Source: Sphingomonas sp. NFR15
Lineage (GTDB): Bacteria > Pseudomonadota > Alphaproteobacteria > Sphingomonadales > Sphingomonadaceae
Length of the DNA: 64,000 nucleotides
Direction: 5' to 3'
Assembly: GCF_900103265.1 (NCBI RefSeq)
Contig: NZ_FMWX01000006.1
Coordinates: 124,001-188,000, forward strand
In this document: positions 54,010 through 63,969 of the stretch, piece by piece
Layout of the letters: every line of letters starts with the position of its first letter
Numbering within the stretch: the stretch's first letter is position 1
The notes under the pieces: model-generated
Seen by the model: the letters and a program-made list of their open reading frames with translations, nothing else
Told to the model about the DNA's origin: nothing
The model's database searches: none
Program-made: the position numbers and the translations under genes

Positions 54010-54546
54010 TTATTTGGGGGAGAGCACCATCAGCATCTGGCGGCCTTCCATGCGCGGATAGGCTTCGACCTTGGCGGTCTCGGCGGCATCGGCCTGGACG
54101 CGCTGGAGGAGTTGCATGCCGAGCTGGCCGTGCGACAATTCGCGGCCTCGGAAGCGCAGCGTCACCTTGACCTTGTCGCCCTCACCGATGAACTCGATGA
54201 TCTTCTTCATCTTCGTATCATAATCATGATCGTCGATGTTCGGACGCATTTTGATCTCCTTGATCTCCTGCGTCTTCTGCGATTTGCGCGCGAGGTTGGC
54301 CTTCTTCTGCGCCTCGTACTTGAACTTGCCGACATCGAGGAACTTGGCGACGGGCGGATCGGCGTTGGGCGACACTTCGACGAGGTCGAGCCCGACCGCC
54401 TGCGCCTGTTCGAACGCCTCGCGCGTGTACATCACACCCAGGTTTTCGCCGTCCTGGTCGATCACGCGGACCTTGGGCGACTGGATGAATTCATTGAAGC
54501 GCGGGCCGTTCATCGGCATCGGCGCGCCCTGCGGGCGACGGATCAT
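54010..54546 (-). CDS. infC: Translation initiation factor IF-3
   Basis: A 178-aa IF-3 (from the first ATG). The N-terminal domain is [20 protein letters not shown] through [20 protein letters not shown]; the C-terminal domain follows [35 protein letters not shown] and [12 protein letters not shown]. It binds 30S subunits and checks the start codon. The only good ribosome site (AGGAG, 54567-54571) is 8 nt from an in-frame ATA at 54556-54558, four codons before this ATG, suggesting the real start is the rare codon (see findings). Confidence 0.95.
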   Translation of the reverse strand: MIRRPQGAPMPMNGPRFNEFIQSPKVRVIDQDGENLGVMYTREAFEQAQAVGLDLVEVSPNADPPVAKFLDVGKFKYEAQKKANLARKSQKTQEIKEIKMRPNIDDHDYDTKMKKIIEFIGEGDKVKVTLRFRGRELSHGQLGMQLLQRVQADAAETAKVEAYPRMEGRQMLMVLSPK

Positions 54547-54677
54547 GGGAGGACGTATGGGTATTGCTCCTGAGGTTTTAGATCAGCCTATATAGGGGAT
54601 TTCGCGCGCACGCGAAAGATGTGCCGGCGAAGGGCCGCACGATTTAGACCGATGATGCATCCGCAACGGGGCTATAT

Positions 54678-54692
54678 AGGGGGAAGCCCCCT
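54678..54692 (-). terminator. Hairpin downstream of tRNA-Leu
   Basis: AGGGGG and CCCCCT pair around a 3-nt loop, followed on the minus strand by the AT-rich TATATAG. It is placed correctly to end the tRNA-Leu transcript. Confidence 0.6.
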
Positions 54693-54735
54693 GCTCCGGC
54701 GGCGGGCGCCGCGCGGGCGCCCGCCGATCCGGGAG

Positions 54736-54822
54736 TGGTGCGGTCGAGAAGACTCGAACTTCCACGGCCTTTCGGCCACAACGACCTCAACGTTGCGCGT
54801 CTACCAGTTCCGCCACGACCGC
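54736..54822 (-). tRNA. tRNA-Leu (anticodon GAG)
   Basis: An 87-nt cloverleaf on the minus strand. The acceptor GCGGTCG pairs with CGACCGC, followed by discriminator A and an encoded CCA. The anticodon stem CAACG/CGTTG holds loop TTGAGGT, anticodon GAG. A long variable arm (GGCC-GAAA-GGCC) marks it as a class II tRNA. It reads CUC/CUU. Confidence 0.95.
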
Positions 54823-54956
54823 ACGTGATACACCGGGATGCCCCGGTGGCTGGCAGGCGAGCGCCACTAGCAAAGCGAATCCGGGCTGGCAACAGCAATC
54901 ATCTTTTGTTTGAAAAACGGCGCCGGCCCGCTCCTACCCGCCAGCCCGCTTCTACC

Positions 54957-55026
54957 CGATCGTCCCGAGCGGAGTCGAAGGACAGGCCAGGAACGCAGGC
55001 GCCTCGACGTCGCTCGGCGCGAACGG
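54957..55026. repeat. Dispersed repeat, family B, diverged
   Basis: CGATCGTCCCGAGCGGAGTC... and inverted ...GACGTCGCTCGGCGCGAACGG. It lies in the ~260-bp gene-free stretch between tRNA-Leu and the zinc-ribbon gene; I see nothing else there. Confidence 0.55.
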
Positions 55027-55081
55027 ATGGGATTACGTTGGCGTGATCGAGGGCTTGCCGCCGTCACGAAACGTCGCCCGG

Positions 55082-55801
55082 TCAGTCCCGCGCTTCGCCT
55101 GAAAAGCTCAGCACCAGCTTCTTGGCGTTGACCGGCACGTCGAGCTTGGCGCTGTTGAAGCCGACCTGGCCGTGCGGCGCGAGCATCATCGCATCGGGGC
55201 GGATCGTCCAGCTATAGACGAGCCGGCCTTGCTCGTCGCGCAGCTCGGCGCGGATGTCGGGCACCTGCTGCCGCGAATCGGTCGGATTGAGCACGGTGCC
55301 GCTGATCGCGAAAATCTCGCTGCCGTTATCGAGATCGTGATGATCGATCGGCTTGCTGACGATCCGCAGCGGGGTGTCGCGCGGCCCGAGCGGGAGGCCG
55401 AGCTGCGAGGCCAGCCCGGGCGCGCCCGAATACAGCACGATTCCCGCCGCGATCAGCATCACCAGCCCCGCCACGATCGCCGCCAGGGTCCAGCGCCGCG
55501 CGGGGTTGCGGCGCGGCTTGAACGGCGGGCGATGCGCGAACGGGTCGATCGCGCGGGTGTAGCTGGCATCCTCATACACGCGCGGCGCTTCCGGCGCCGC
55601 CGGCGGTTCGGGAGCCGCTTCAACGGGCTCCGGTTCGGGGGCCGGCGCGAGCGGTTCGGGGGCGTCCTCCTCGACGGTTTCGACGCCCGGCTGGAACCAG
55701 CTATGCCGGCAATTCGCGCAGCGCACCGTGCGTCCATCCACGCCGATCGCGGTATCGGGGACGAGATAACGGGTACGACAATCGGGGCATTCAAGGATCA
55801 T
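55082..55801 (-). CDS. Zinc-ribbon (MJ0042) / DUF3426 membrane protein
   Basis: A 239-aa protein. An N-terminal zinc ribbon has CPDC and CANC pairs (MILECPDCRTRYLVPDTAIG; VDGRTVRCANCRHSWFQ), followed by a Pro/Glu-rich linker (~45-80), one transmembrane helix (LAAIVAGLVMLIAAGIVLY) and a periplasmic DUF3426 domain (IFAISGTVLNPTDSRQQVPD, LVYSWTIRPDAMMLAPHGQV). Function is unknown. The gene commonly neighbours ftsEX in this order and is divergent from it here. Confidence 0.82.
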   Translation of the reverse strand: MILECPDCRTRYLVPDTAIGVDGRTVRCANCRHSWFQPGVETVEEDAPEPLAPAPEPEPVEAAPEPPAAPEAPRVYEDASYTRAIDPFAHRPPFKPRRNPARRWTLAAIVAGLVMLIAAGIVLYSGAPGLASQLGLPLGPRDTPLRIVSKPIDHHDLDNGSEIFAISGTVLNPTDSRQQVPDIRAELRDEQGRLVYSWTIRPDAMMLAPHGQVGFNSAKLDVPVNAKKLVLSFSGEARD

Positions 55802-55970
55802 GATACGCAGTCCGAGGCGGCGGGCCACCTGCAGCCTCACTACGAATCTAAGCATCCGGCGCGCGCGGTGGCAAGTCTTTCGAGTCGCCCGGCTTGAAGC
55901 GGCGCGCCCGATCGTGCGATGGGCCTGCGTTGGGGTACGGCAAGGAAGCGAGCGGCAAGCGCCGGGATCA

Positions 55971-56689
<719 letters not shown>

Positions 56690-56693
<4 letters not shown>

Positions 56694-57583
56694 GGATCGG
56701 CTTCATCACCGCCGCCGCCGACCGCCGGCTGCTTGACGAGCGGGGCGGCACGCGCGCGATGATGTGGATCATGGCGATCATGCTGTTCCTCACCGCGCTC
56801 GCCGCCGCGCTCGGCCTCGCCACGCTGGCGGCGACGGCGCTGCTCGACCGGCAACTGGTCGGGCGGCTGACCGTGCAGATCGTCGAGCCGTCTGCGCCGG
56901 CGCGCGCCGCGCAGACCGCCGCCGCGCTCGCCGCGCTGCGCGCCGCGCCGGGGGTGCGCGACGCGGCCGAGGTCGATCGCGCGCGGCTCGCCGCGCTGCT
57001 GCGGCCGTGGCTCGGGGCGGATGGCGCCGATCCCGATCTGCCGATCCCGGCGATGATCGATGTCGATCTCACCTCGGGCGGCGATGCGGCGGCCGCTTCG
57101 GTCGCGGCGGCGGTGGCGCGCGTGGCGCCCTCCGCGCGGGTCGACCGGCACCAGCGCTGGATGTCGCCGGTGAGCGGGTTCATGCGGCTCGTCATCTGGC
57201 TGGCGGCGGGGCTGGTCGCGCTGATCGCGGGGGCGACGGCGGCGGTGGTGATCCTGGCCGCGCGGGCGAGCCTCGAGACGCACCGCGAGACGATCGAGGT
57301 GATGCACATGCTCGGTTCGACCGACATGCAGATCGCGCGGCTGTTCCAGCGCCGCATCGCGCTCGACACGCTGCTTGGCGGCGCGGTCGGCACGGTGCTG
57401 GCGGTGGCGGTCGCGGCGGCGCTGGGCGCACGGCTGGCGACGCTCGGATCGGACCTGCTCGACGGCCTCGCGCTCGGCCGGCGCGACTGGGCGCTGCTGG
57501 CGCTGCTGCCGTTCGCCTTCGCGCTGCTCGCCACGGTCGCGGCGCGCTACGCCGTGCTCGGCGCGCTGAGGAAGATCCTGTGA
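56690..57583 (+). CDS. ftsX: Cell-division permease-like protein FtsX
   Basis: A 297-aa inner-membrane protein with four helices: one near the N-terminus (IMLFLTALAAALGLATLAAT), a periplasmic domain, then three C-terminal helices around a cytoplasmic loop carrying ETIEVMHMLGSTDMQIARLF, the FtsX/MacB coupling segment. It transmits FtsE ATPase activity to periplasmic hydrolase activators. The M23 protein at 18652 is a conceivable, untested target. Confidence 0.92.
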
Positions 57584-57620
57584 CGGGCTCGCAGATGCCG
57601 TGCGCGGAAGCGCCCCGCTC

Positions 57621-58157
57621 ATGATCCGCAAGCTCGCCGCCGCGCTCGCGCTGCTGTGGGGCGGCGGCTTCGGCGTGTTCCTCCTGGCGATGCCGGGGCC
57701 GCTCGATGACCGCCGCACCGACGCGATCGTCGTGCCGACCGGCGGGGCGGGGCGGATCGACCGCGGCCTCGCTCTCCTCCAGCGCCATGCCGCCAAGCGG
57801 CTGCTGGTGACCGGGGTGGCGCCCGAGGTGCGGCCGATCGAACTCGCGCTCGAATATCGCGTGCCCCCCTCGCTGCTGGCGTGCTGCGTCGATCTCGGCC
57901 AGGAGGCGGTGGATACGCGCTCCAACGCGGACGAGACCGCGCAGTGGCTGCGCGAGCATGGCTATCGGACGGTGCGGCTCGTCACCTCCAACTGGCATCT
58001 GCCGCGCGCGCGGCTCGAACTGGTCCATGCGACGGGAGACGACATCATCGCCTATGGCGACGGCGTCGCGAGCAAGCCACGCTTCCTGACGCTGGTCGCC
58101 GAGTACAACAAGCTGATCGTCCGCTGGGTGGCGCTGACGCTGGGAGTGGGGGCATGA
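57621..58157 (+). CDS. YdcF/DUF218 family protein
   Basis: A 178-aa protein with an N-terminal signal anchor (AAALALLWGGGFGVFLLAM) and a DUF218 domain: TDAIVVPTGGAGRIDRGLAL, RLLVTGV, DTRSNADETAQWLREHGY and RTVRLVTSNWHLPRARLEL. Relatives include SanA and YdcF, proposed to act in envelope processes; activity is unproven. It overlaps plsC by 4 nt (ATGA) and follows ftsX. Confidence 0.88.
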   Translation: MIRKLAAALALLWGGGFGVFLLAMPGPLDDRRTDAIVVPTGGAGRIDRGLALLQRHAAKRLLVTGVAPEVRPIELALEYRVPPSLLACCVDLGQEAVDTRSNADETAQWLREHGYRTVRLVTSNWHLPRARLELVHATGDDIIAYGDGVASKPRFLTLVAEYNKLIVRWVALTLGVGA

Positions 58158-58843
58158 TCGGTCTGGGCAATCTCGCCTTCGCGGTGGTCTTCTACGGCGG
58201 ATCGGTGGCGTTCGTGCTGCTGTCGCCGCTCGCCGCCGCGATCGGACGCCCCGCGCTGCTCGGCCTCGCGCGCGCCTGGATCGGGTTCCACCGCTGGGCG
58301 GCGCGCGCGCTGCTCGGCATCGAGACGCGGATCGTGGGCGATCCGCAGCTCGGCACGCCCGCGCTCTACGCCGCCAAGCACCAGTCGATGTACGAGACGC
58401 TCGAGCTGAGCCGCATCCTGAATCGCCCCGCGATCGTGATGAAGCAGGAACTCGCCGACATTCCGATCTGGGGCCGGGCGGCGCGGCGCTACGGCGTGAT
58501 CGTGGTCGACCGCGAGGCGTCGGCGGGCGCGCTCAGGCGGATGCTGGGGGAGGCCAAGGTGGCGCTCGACGCAGGCCGCTCGATCGTGATCTTCCCCGAG
58601 GGCACGCGGGTCGCGCCGGGCGAGCGGCCCGCGCTCAAATCGGGGTTCGCGGGGCTGTACCAGATGCTCAAGCTGCCGGTGGTGCCGGTCGCGCTCGACA
58701 GCGGGCGGGTGTGGCCACGGCGCGGGCCGAAGCGGCCGGGCGTGGTGACGATCCGCTTCGGCGAGCCGATCCCGCCGGGGCTGTCGCGCAAGGAGGCCGA
58801 GGCGCGGGTCCATGCGGCGATCAATGCGCTGGAGCGGGACTGA
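58154..58843 (+). CDS. plsC: 1-acyl-sn-glycerol-3-phosphate acyltransferase
   Basis: A 229-aa membrane acyltransferase making phosphatidic acid. Motif I is KHQSMYETLE (an HX4E variant of HX4D), motif II GVIVVDREAS, motif III IVIFPEGTRVAPGE and motif IV LPVVPVALDSG. One N-terminal helix anchors it. It is the last of the ftsE-ftsX-ydcF-plsC run, linking division and membrane-lipid synthesis by position. Confidence 0.92.
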   Translation: MIGLGNLAFAVVFYGGSVAFVLLSPLAAAIGRPALLGLARAWIGFHRWAARALLGIETRIVGDPQLGTPALYAAKHQSMYETLELSRILNRPAIVMKQELADIPIWGRAARRYGVIVVDREASAGALRRMLGEAKVALDAGRSIVIFPEGTRVAPGERPALKSGFAGLYQMLKLPVVPVALDSGRVWPRRGPKRPGVVTIRFGEPIPPGLSRKEAEARVHAAINALERD

Positions 58844-59056
58844 CCGACGGCCTAAGATCGCTAACGTTGTCCATCCTCGCCACGGTGACGCAGGTGTCAC
58901 TTTTGGACGCGCGGGGCGGCCGGGTATAAAGTACCGGTCGTGACGGAGCGCCGTGATGGCGCGGGCGCTGACACTGTCAAAGAGCATGTGCGCGAGCATG
59001 CCCGAGGCGGCGCGTGTAGGACAGGCGCAACGGGGGGCGGCCCGGCGCGCGGGTGC

Positions 59057-59680
59057 CTAGCCGGCCGGATCGGGCGTGGGCGCGCGATCGGCGAACGCCA
59101 ACAGCAGCGTGGCGGCGATCGCCCGCGCCTCGGCGCCGAGTGCATCGTCCGCCAGTTCGCCGGCGCTCCAGAACGACAGGGCGCCGCGAAAGCCGAGCGC
59201 CAGTTGCCTCGGCAGGTAGCCGAGCGCCTGCTCCCGCAAGGGCTCCGCGATCCCCTCTCCGCCGGCCAGCGCCGAGACCCAGAGCGCGGTGGAGCGGGAC
59301 CAGGCGCGCCCGGGGAACGGACTGGCCGTGCCGATCCACCCCATCACCGCGCGATTCACGTCGGGTTCCTCCAGCATCACCGCGACCGCCATGTCCACGG
59401 CGAGCATGACGCGCGCCGCCGCCCCCGGCGGTTGGCGCGCTTCGGCGAGCCGCGCCATCATCGTGTCGATCCGGCGGTCGGACAAAGCGTGCATGATCGC
59501 CCCCTTGCTCCCGAACTGATTGAACGGGGTCGCGAAGCTGACGGCGGCCTCGGCGGCGAGATCGCGCATCGAAAAGTCGGCCTTGCCACCCCGCAGCAGC
59601 CGCTCCGCCGCGTCGATCACACGCTGGCGCACCGCTTCGCCCCGGACGGGGGCGGGTATCTGACTCTTGTCTCGCGCCAT
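59057..59680 (-). CDS. TetR-family transcriptional regulator
   Basis: A 207-aa repressor. The N-terminal HTH (AVRQRVIDAAERLLRGGKAD, FSMRDLAAEAAVSFATPFNQ, FGSKGAIMHAL) is typical of TetR; the ligand domain is unassigned. ATG 59680 is the first start that precedes the HTH; the frame extends 26 codons into the operator and is not used. Divergent from an SDR gene, which it likely controls. Confidence 0.88.
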   Translation of the reverse strand: MARDKSQIPAPVRGEAVRQRVIDAAERLLRGGKADFSMRDLAAEAAVSFATPFNQFGSKGAIMHALSDRRIDTMMARLAEARQPPGAAARVMLAVDMAVAVMLEEPDVNRAVMGWIGTASPFPGRAWSRSTALWVSALAGGEGIAEPLREQALGYLPRQLALGFRGALSFWSAGELADDALGAEARAIAATLLLAFADRAPTPDPAG

Positions 59681-59689
59681 GGCCCTATC

Positions 59690-59703
59690 TATATCATGAT
59701 ATA
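59690..59703. promoter_or_regulatory. 14-bp palindrome, candidate TetR operator
   Basis: TATATCATGATATA is a perfect palindrome 10 bp from the TetR start. A second symmetric pair, ATATCA and TGATAT (59691-59712), extends it toward the SDR gene. It lies in the 53-bp divergent gap, so one site could control both genes. Confidence 0.65.
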
Positions 59704-59733
59704 CATTGATATGCGGTAATTCGGAGTTGGTCC

Positions 59734-60582
59734 ATGTCGACAGCGCAATCCAAGACATTTCTCATCACCGGGGTCAGTTCTGGCCTCGGCCGCGCGTTCG
59801 CGGAAGCGGCGCTTGACGCCGGTCACCGGGTGATCGGGACGGTGCGCAACGCGGGCGACGCCGACGCGTTCGCCGCGCTCGCGCCCGAGCGCGCGCACCC
59901 GCTGATCCTCGACGTGACCGACTTCGCGGCGATCCCGGCGGCGGTGGCGGCGGCGGAACACGCCGTCGGGCCGGTCGCGGTGCTGGTCAACAATGCGGGG
60001 TACGGCCATGAAGGCGTGCTCGAAGAATCCTCGATCGACGATCTCCAGCGCCAGTTCGCCGCGAATGTGTACGGCCCGGTGGCGATGATGAAGGCGGTGC
60101 TGCCGGGAATGCGGGCGCGCCGCGCCGGCCATATCGTCAACGTCACCTCGATGGGCGGTTTCATCACCATGCCGGGGATAAGCTTCTACTGCGGCAGCAA
60201 GTTCGCCCTGGAAGGCATTTCCGAAGCGCTCGGCAAGGAGGTTGCAAGCTTCGGCATCCGGGTGACGGCGCTGGCGCCGGGGCAGTTCCGCACCGATTGG
60301 GCGGGGCGCTCGATGGACCGGACGCCGCGCAGCATCGACGATTATGACGCGGTGATGGACCCGATCCGCGCGGCGCGCCAGGCCAAGAGCGGCAACCAGC
60401 CGGGCGATCCGGCCAAGGCGGCGCAAGCCTTGCTCGCGCTGGTGGACGCCGAGACGCCGCCGGCGCGGCTGTTCCTGGGCGATGATGCGTTGAGCCTGGT
60501 CGACCAGAAGCTCGACGCGATGCGGGCCGAGATCGCCGCCTGGGAGGGGCTGTCCCGCTCGACCGGCTTCGCCTCGTCCTAG
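59734..60582 (+). CDS. SDR-family oxidoreductase
   Basis: A 282-aa NAD(P)-dependent short-chain dehydrogenase. Seen are the cofactor loop TGVSSGLGRAFAEAA, VLVNNAGYGHEG, the Ser in HIVNVTSMGGFITMPG, the catalytic FYCGSKFAL (YxxxK) and LAPGQFRTDWAGRSM. The longer C-terminus (dimer/substrate part) fits the subgroup annotated as generic oxidoreductases under TetR control. Substrate unknown. Confidence 0.9.
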   Translation: MSTAQSKTFLITGVSSGLGRAFAEAALDAGHRVIGTVRNAGDADAFAALAPERAHPLILDVTDFAAIPAAVAAAEHAVGPVAVLVNNAGYGHEGVLEESSIDDLQRQFAANVYGPVAMMKAVLPGMRARRAGHIVNVTSMGGFITMPGISFYCGSKFALEGISEALGKEVASFGIRVTALAPGQFRTDWAGRSMDRTPRSIDDYDAVMDPIRAARQAKSGNQPGDPAKAAQALLALVDAETPPARLFLGDDALSLVDQKLDAMRAEIAAWEGLSRSTGFASS

Positions 60583-60613
60583 GCGGATGGGGAGGGGCCG
60601 GGCGCGCTCCGTC

Positions 60614-60669
60614 GCCCTCACCCTTCCGCCGGCTGCGCCGGCTCCCTCCCTCTCCCGCCGGGAGAGGGA
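60614..60669. repeat. Palindromic repeat, family C relative
   Basis: Hairpins GCCGGCTGCGCCGGC and CTCTCCCGCCGGGAGAG adjoin in the gap between the convergent SDR and rlmE genes. It may also terminate both. Confidence 0.6.
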
Positions 60670-60674
60670 ATTGG

Positions 60675-61355
60675 TCACTCAGTTTCCGCCGCCGCTCGCC
60701 CCTTGAACCCCTGCGCCACCACGTACCATTCGGACGATCCCTTGCGGCTCGCCGGCGGCTTGGCGTGTTTGACGCTGGTGAAGTTGCGCTTCAACTCGGC
60801 GACCAGCGCCGAATCGGCGCCGCCCGCGAACACCTTGCCGACGAAGCCGCCGCCGGGTTCGAGCACGTCCACCGCGAAGGCGACCGCCGCCTCGACCAGC
60901 CCCATCGTGCGCAGCGCGTCGGTCTGCGGATGGCCGACGGTGTTGGCGGCCATGTCCGACAGGACGAGATCGGGCGCGCCGCCCAACTCGGCCATCAGCC
61001 GGTCGGGCGCGGCATCGGCCATGAAGTCCATTTGCAGCAGGATGACGCCATCGAGCGGATCGACCGGCAACAGATCGATGCCGACCACGCTCGCCTTGGG
61101 AACCTGCCGCCGCACCACCTGCGCCCAGCCGCCCGGCGCGACGCCGAGATCGACGACGCGGCGGACGCCCTTGAGGAAACCGAACCGCTCGTCGAGTTCG
61201 ATCAGCTTATAGGCGGCGCGGCTGCGATAGCCCTCCGCCTTGGCGCGCTTGACGTAAGGATCGTTGAGCTGGCGTTCGAGCCAGCGCGTCGATTGCGCGG
61301 TGCGCTTGCGCGCGGTCTTGACGCGGGTGCGCAGGCCGCCACCGTCGCGGCTCAT
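60675..61355 (-). CDS. rlmE: 23S rRNA (uridine-2552-2'-O)-methyltransferase
   Basis: A 226-aa FtsJ/RrmJ methyltransferase. The K-D-K-E tetrad is seen in [46 protein letters not shown] and [11 protein letters not shown]; the SAM loop is [16 protein letters not shown] basic N-terminus ([18 protein letters not shown]) binds rRNA. It methylates U2552 late in 50S assembly. It follows ppx by 10 nt on the same strand. Confidence 0.95.
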   Translation of the reverse strand: MSRDGGGLRTRVKTARKRTAQSTRWLERQLNDPYVKRAKAEGYRSRAAYKLIELDERFGFLKGVRRVVDLGVAPGGWAQVVRRQVPKASVVGIDLLPVDPLDGVILLQMDFMADAAPDRLMAELGGAPDLVLSDMAANTVGHPQTDALRTMGLVEAAVAFAVDVLEPGGGFVGKVFAGGADSALVAELKRNFTSVKHAKPPASRKGSSEWYVVAQGFKGRAAAETE

Positions 61356-61365
61356 CGGATATGGC

Positions 61366-62403
61366 TCAAAACACGGGTCCGTTCATGAGGCGGCGTAAAA
61401 TCCCTTCGCGGATGCCGCGATCGGCCACGCCGAGTCGCTCCGCCGGCCAGAGGTCGAGGATGGTTTCGAGGATCGCGCAGCCCGCCACCACCAGATCGGC
61501 GCGCTCGTTGCCGATGCAGGGCAGCCGCGCGCGCTCGGCGAGGCTCATCCGCGAGAGGTCGCGGCTGATCTTGCGCATCGAGGTGGCGGGCACGATCAGA
61601 CCATCGACCGCGGCGCGATCATAATGCGAGAGTTCGAGATGGACGCTGGCGAGCGTCGTCACCGTGCCGCTGGTGCCGAGCAGCCGCGGCCGCTCGACGC
61701 GGGGCAGGCGCCGCGCGAAACCCGCGAAGCTTTCCGCCACCGCCGCGCGCATCCGCGCATAGGCGGCGAGGCGGCCGTCCTCGCCGTCGCCGTGGCCGAG
61801 GCTTTCGGTGAGCGACACGACGCCCCACGGCGCGCTGTGCCAGTCGAGCACCACCGGATTGGGCGCGCGCGTATCGACCAGCACGAGTTCGGTCGAGCCG
61901 CCGCCGATATCGAAGATCAGCGCCGGCCCCTCGCCGGGCTCGATCAGCGCGTGGCAGCCGAGCACGGCGAGCCGCGCCTCCTCCTCGGCGGTGATGATGT
62001 CGAGGTGGATGCCGGTTTCGGCATAGGCGCGCGCGATGAAATCGGCGCCGTTGGCCGCGCGCCGGCACGCCTCGGTCGCGACCGCGCGCGACAGCGTGAC
62101 GTTGCGGCGGCGCAATTTGTCCGAACAGATTTTCAGCGCGGCGACGGTGCGCTCGATCGCCGCATCGCTGAGCCGCCCCGACGAGGCGAGCCCCTCGCCG
62201 AGCCGCACGATCCGCGAAAACGCATCGATCACCGCGAAACCGGCGCCCTGCGGCCGCACGATCAGCAGCCGGCAATTGTTGGTGCCGAGATCGAGCGCGG
62301 CATAATGGCGCGCTCCCGGCCATTGCGCACGCGCCTCCTTCGGAGCCGGATGGGCGGAGGACTGCCCCCGCCGATGCGGCATTCTGGGCGAATGATCCCC
62401 CAT
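61366..62403 (-). CDS. ppx: Ppx/GppA-family phosphatase
   Basis: A 345-aa actin-like ATPase-fold enzyme. [16 protein letters not shown] (phosphate 1), [35 protein letters not shown] (phosphate 2) and [14 protein letters not shown] mark exopolyphosphatase / pppGpp phosphatase. It lacks the C-terminal HD-type extension of E. coli Ppx (513 aa), so it is the short alphaproteobacterial form. Cotranscribed with rlmE. Confidence 0.9.
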   Translation of the reverse strand: MGDHSPRMPHRRGQSSAHPAPKEARAQWPGARHYAALDLGTNNCRLLIVRPQGAGFAVIDAFSRIVRLGEGLASSGRLSDAAIERTVAALKICSDKLRRRNVTLSRAVATEACRRAANGADFIARAYAETGIHLDIITAEEEARLAVLGCHALIEPGEGPALIFDIGGGSTELVLVDTRAPNPVVLDWHSAPWGVVSLTESLGHGDGEDGRLAAYARMRAAVAESFAGFARRLPRVERPRLLGTSGTVTTLASVHLELSHYDRAAVDGLIVPATSMRKISRDLSRMSLAERARLPCIGNERADLVVAGCAILETILDLWPAERLGVADRGIREGILRRLMNGPVF

Positions 62404-62564
62404 GCCGTCAACTCACTCTCTACATCATCTGCCGTTGCGACGTGCCGGAATGGCCCGCGCCCGGTGCTTGGGTGCCACGCTACCGCAGGCGAACGGATGC
62501 GGCAAGCGGGCGACGTGAGTCAGTTGACAGCCCAGCGCGCGCCACCTAAGGGGCCAGTCCGCGT

Positions 62565-62638
62565 TGCCCCGTCGTCTAAAGGTAAGACTACGGACTCTGA
62601 CTCCGTCAATTGAGGTTCGAATCCTCACGGGGCATCCA
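62565..62638 (+). tRNA. tRNA-Gln (anticodon CTG)
   Basis: A 74-nt cloverleaf. Acceptor TGCCCCG/CGGGGCA, anticodon stem ACGGA/TCCGT with loop CTCTGAC (anticodon CTG), T-arm loop TTCGAAT, and an encoded CCA. The discriminator base is T. It reads CAG. It precedes a RhuM-family gene, and tRNA genes are frequent island integration sites. Confidence 0.95.
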
Positions 62639-62735
62639 GCGGCTCGTCATATCGATGGGATCGCTCGGCAATCTCCGAGCGCTCGGCACTGCCGCCGAAA
62701 TTGAGTCCCCCAATTGGGCGCGCTGACGATCAGGA

Positions 62736-63770
62736 TCATCGACGCGTCGGGCGACTGGTTTTGGGGAGGGCGTTGTCCTGCGCTTTCAGCGCGGCCATCA
62801 TCTTATCGGCTTCGATCTGGCGCTCGGCCTTTCGGGCCGCGCTGTAGATTTCGTACTGGCGCTCGGCATGCCGCTTCGCATCGGGCGCCGACACGCTCCC
62901 GCCGTGGGTGAGCACGACGCGGCCGAGAGATTGGAGCTGCCGGTCCAAGATGCGGCGTGCGTCGTCCATCATGACCAAACGACCGACAGCGGCTTGGTCC
63001 TCGAAGATGTCAAGAAGGATGGTGGTCAGGCGATTCAGCTCCTTGACCTCCGAATTGCCGAAATAGTTTTTGGAGACGGTGACGTCACCCTTTCTGATGG
63101 TATCGTTCGGCCAAGTGGTCAGGCCCATGTTGGGCTGGGTCACGTCGGCGCGGGTGGCGAGTATTTCAGCGGGCGTACGCGACGTCACCGCATAGACGAT
63201 CTTGGCCTGGGTCTTGGTGTAGAAATCTCGCCACGCTTCAGATTTGGCACCATAATCCTGGCACATGGCGCAGATCTTACGCAGTTCGCGATAGACGTTC
63301 GCCTCGTCCGAGCGGATATCCCGGATGATCTCGCGCAGTTCGGCGATGCGATCCGCATTCTCCGGCTGCTTGAGGCGGACGGAATCGATCACGAAACCCT
63401 TGGTCGCGAACTGCACCAGCTTCTCGGTCGCCCAGCGCCGGAACAGCGTAGCCTGAGCCGACGACACCCGATAGCCGACCGATATGACCATATCGAGGCT
63501 GTAGAGGTTCGCGGGGCGCCCGGTCGATGTTTGCGCTTTTTGCAAAGAAGTCGATTCGTCGAGTTCGCCTTCCTCCAGGATATTGCTGATATGCCTGGAT
63601 ATAACCGAGACATCCCGCCCAAAGAGGTCGGCGATCTGCGCTTGGGTCATCCATAGCGCCTCGCCTATATATCGAATGTCGAGGCGCATGCCCTTGTCGG
63701 TGCCATAAACGAGAAAGCGGTCGCCCGTCTTCTCATCCTCGTGCAAAACCACAGGGTCCATTTCCGGCAT
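62736..63770 (-). CDS. RhuM-family (virulence RhuM) protein
   Basis: A 344-aa protein. The N-terminal half holds a KilA/Fic-associated-type DNA-binding region (LDIRYIGEALWMTQAQIADL, FGRDVSVISRHISNI, TGRPANLYSLDMVISVGYRV) as in Salmonella RhuM from a pathogenicity island; the C-terminal half is helical. Its role is unknown; such genes ride on islands and mobile elements. ATG 63770 has GGAGG about 6 nt upstream. Its less extreme GC and place beside a tRNA suggest acquisition. Confidence 0.88.
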   Translation of the reverse strand: MPEMDPVVLHEDEKTGDRFLVYGTDKGMRLDIRYIGEALWMTQAQIADLFGRDVSVISRHISNILEEGELDESTSLQKAQTSTGRPANLYSLDMVISVGYRVSSAQATLFRRWATEKLVQFATKGFVIDSVRLKQPENADRIAELREIIRDIRSDEANVYRELRKICAMCQDYGAKSEAWRDFYTKTQAKIVYAVTSRTPAEILATRADVTQPNMGLTTWPNDTIRKGDVTVSKNYFGNSEVKELNRLTTILLDIFEDQAAVGRLVMMDDARRILDRQLQSLGRVVLTHGGSVSAPDAKRHAERQYEIYSAARKAERQIEADKMMAALKAQDNALPKTSRPTRR

Positions 63771-63969
63771 AGATCGCCTCCACGTCAGATGATTCGGCAA
63801 GCGGAACAATCGGGGAACGGCGGTTGCCATGCAAGGGGGCGATTTCGCGGCGGTTCGGCGAGACGTAAGCGGCGGTCACGAGCTTTGCCGCGATTGGCGC
63901 TTCCGTTGAACGGAAACATCTCCGACGACGGTCTTCTGGTGTCGGGCGGGGCGTTGTATCTGAAGCGCC

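Noticed and set aside
58844..59056. A small gene in the gap between plsC and the TetR gene
   Set aside because: Frames here are low-complexity and lack a ribosome site. I see no feature in this 213-bp stretch.
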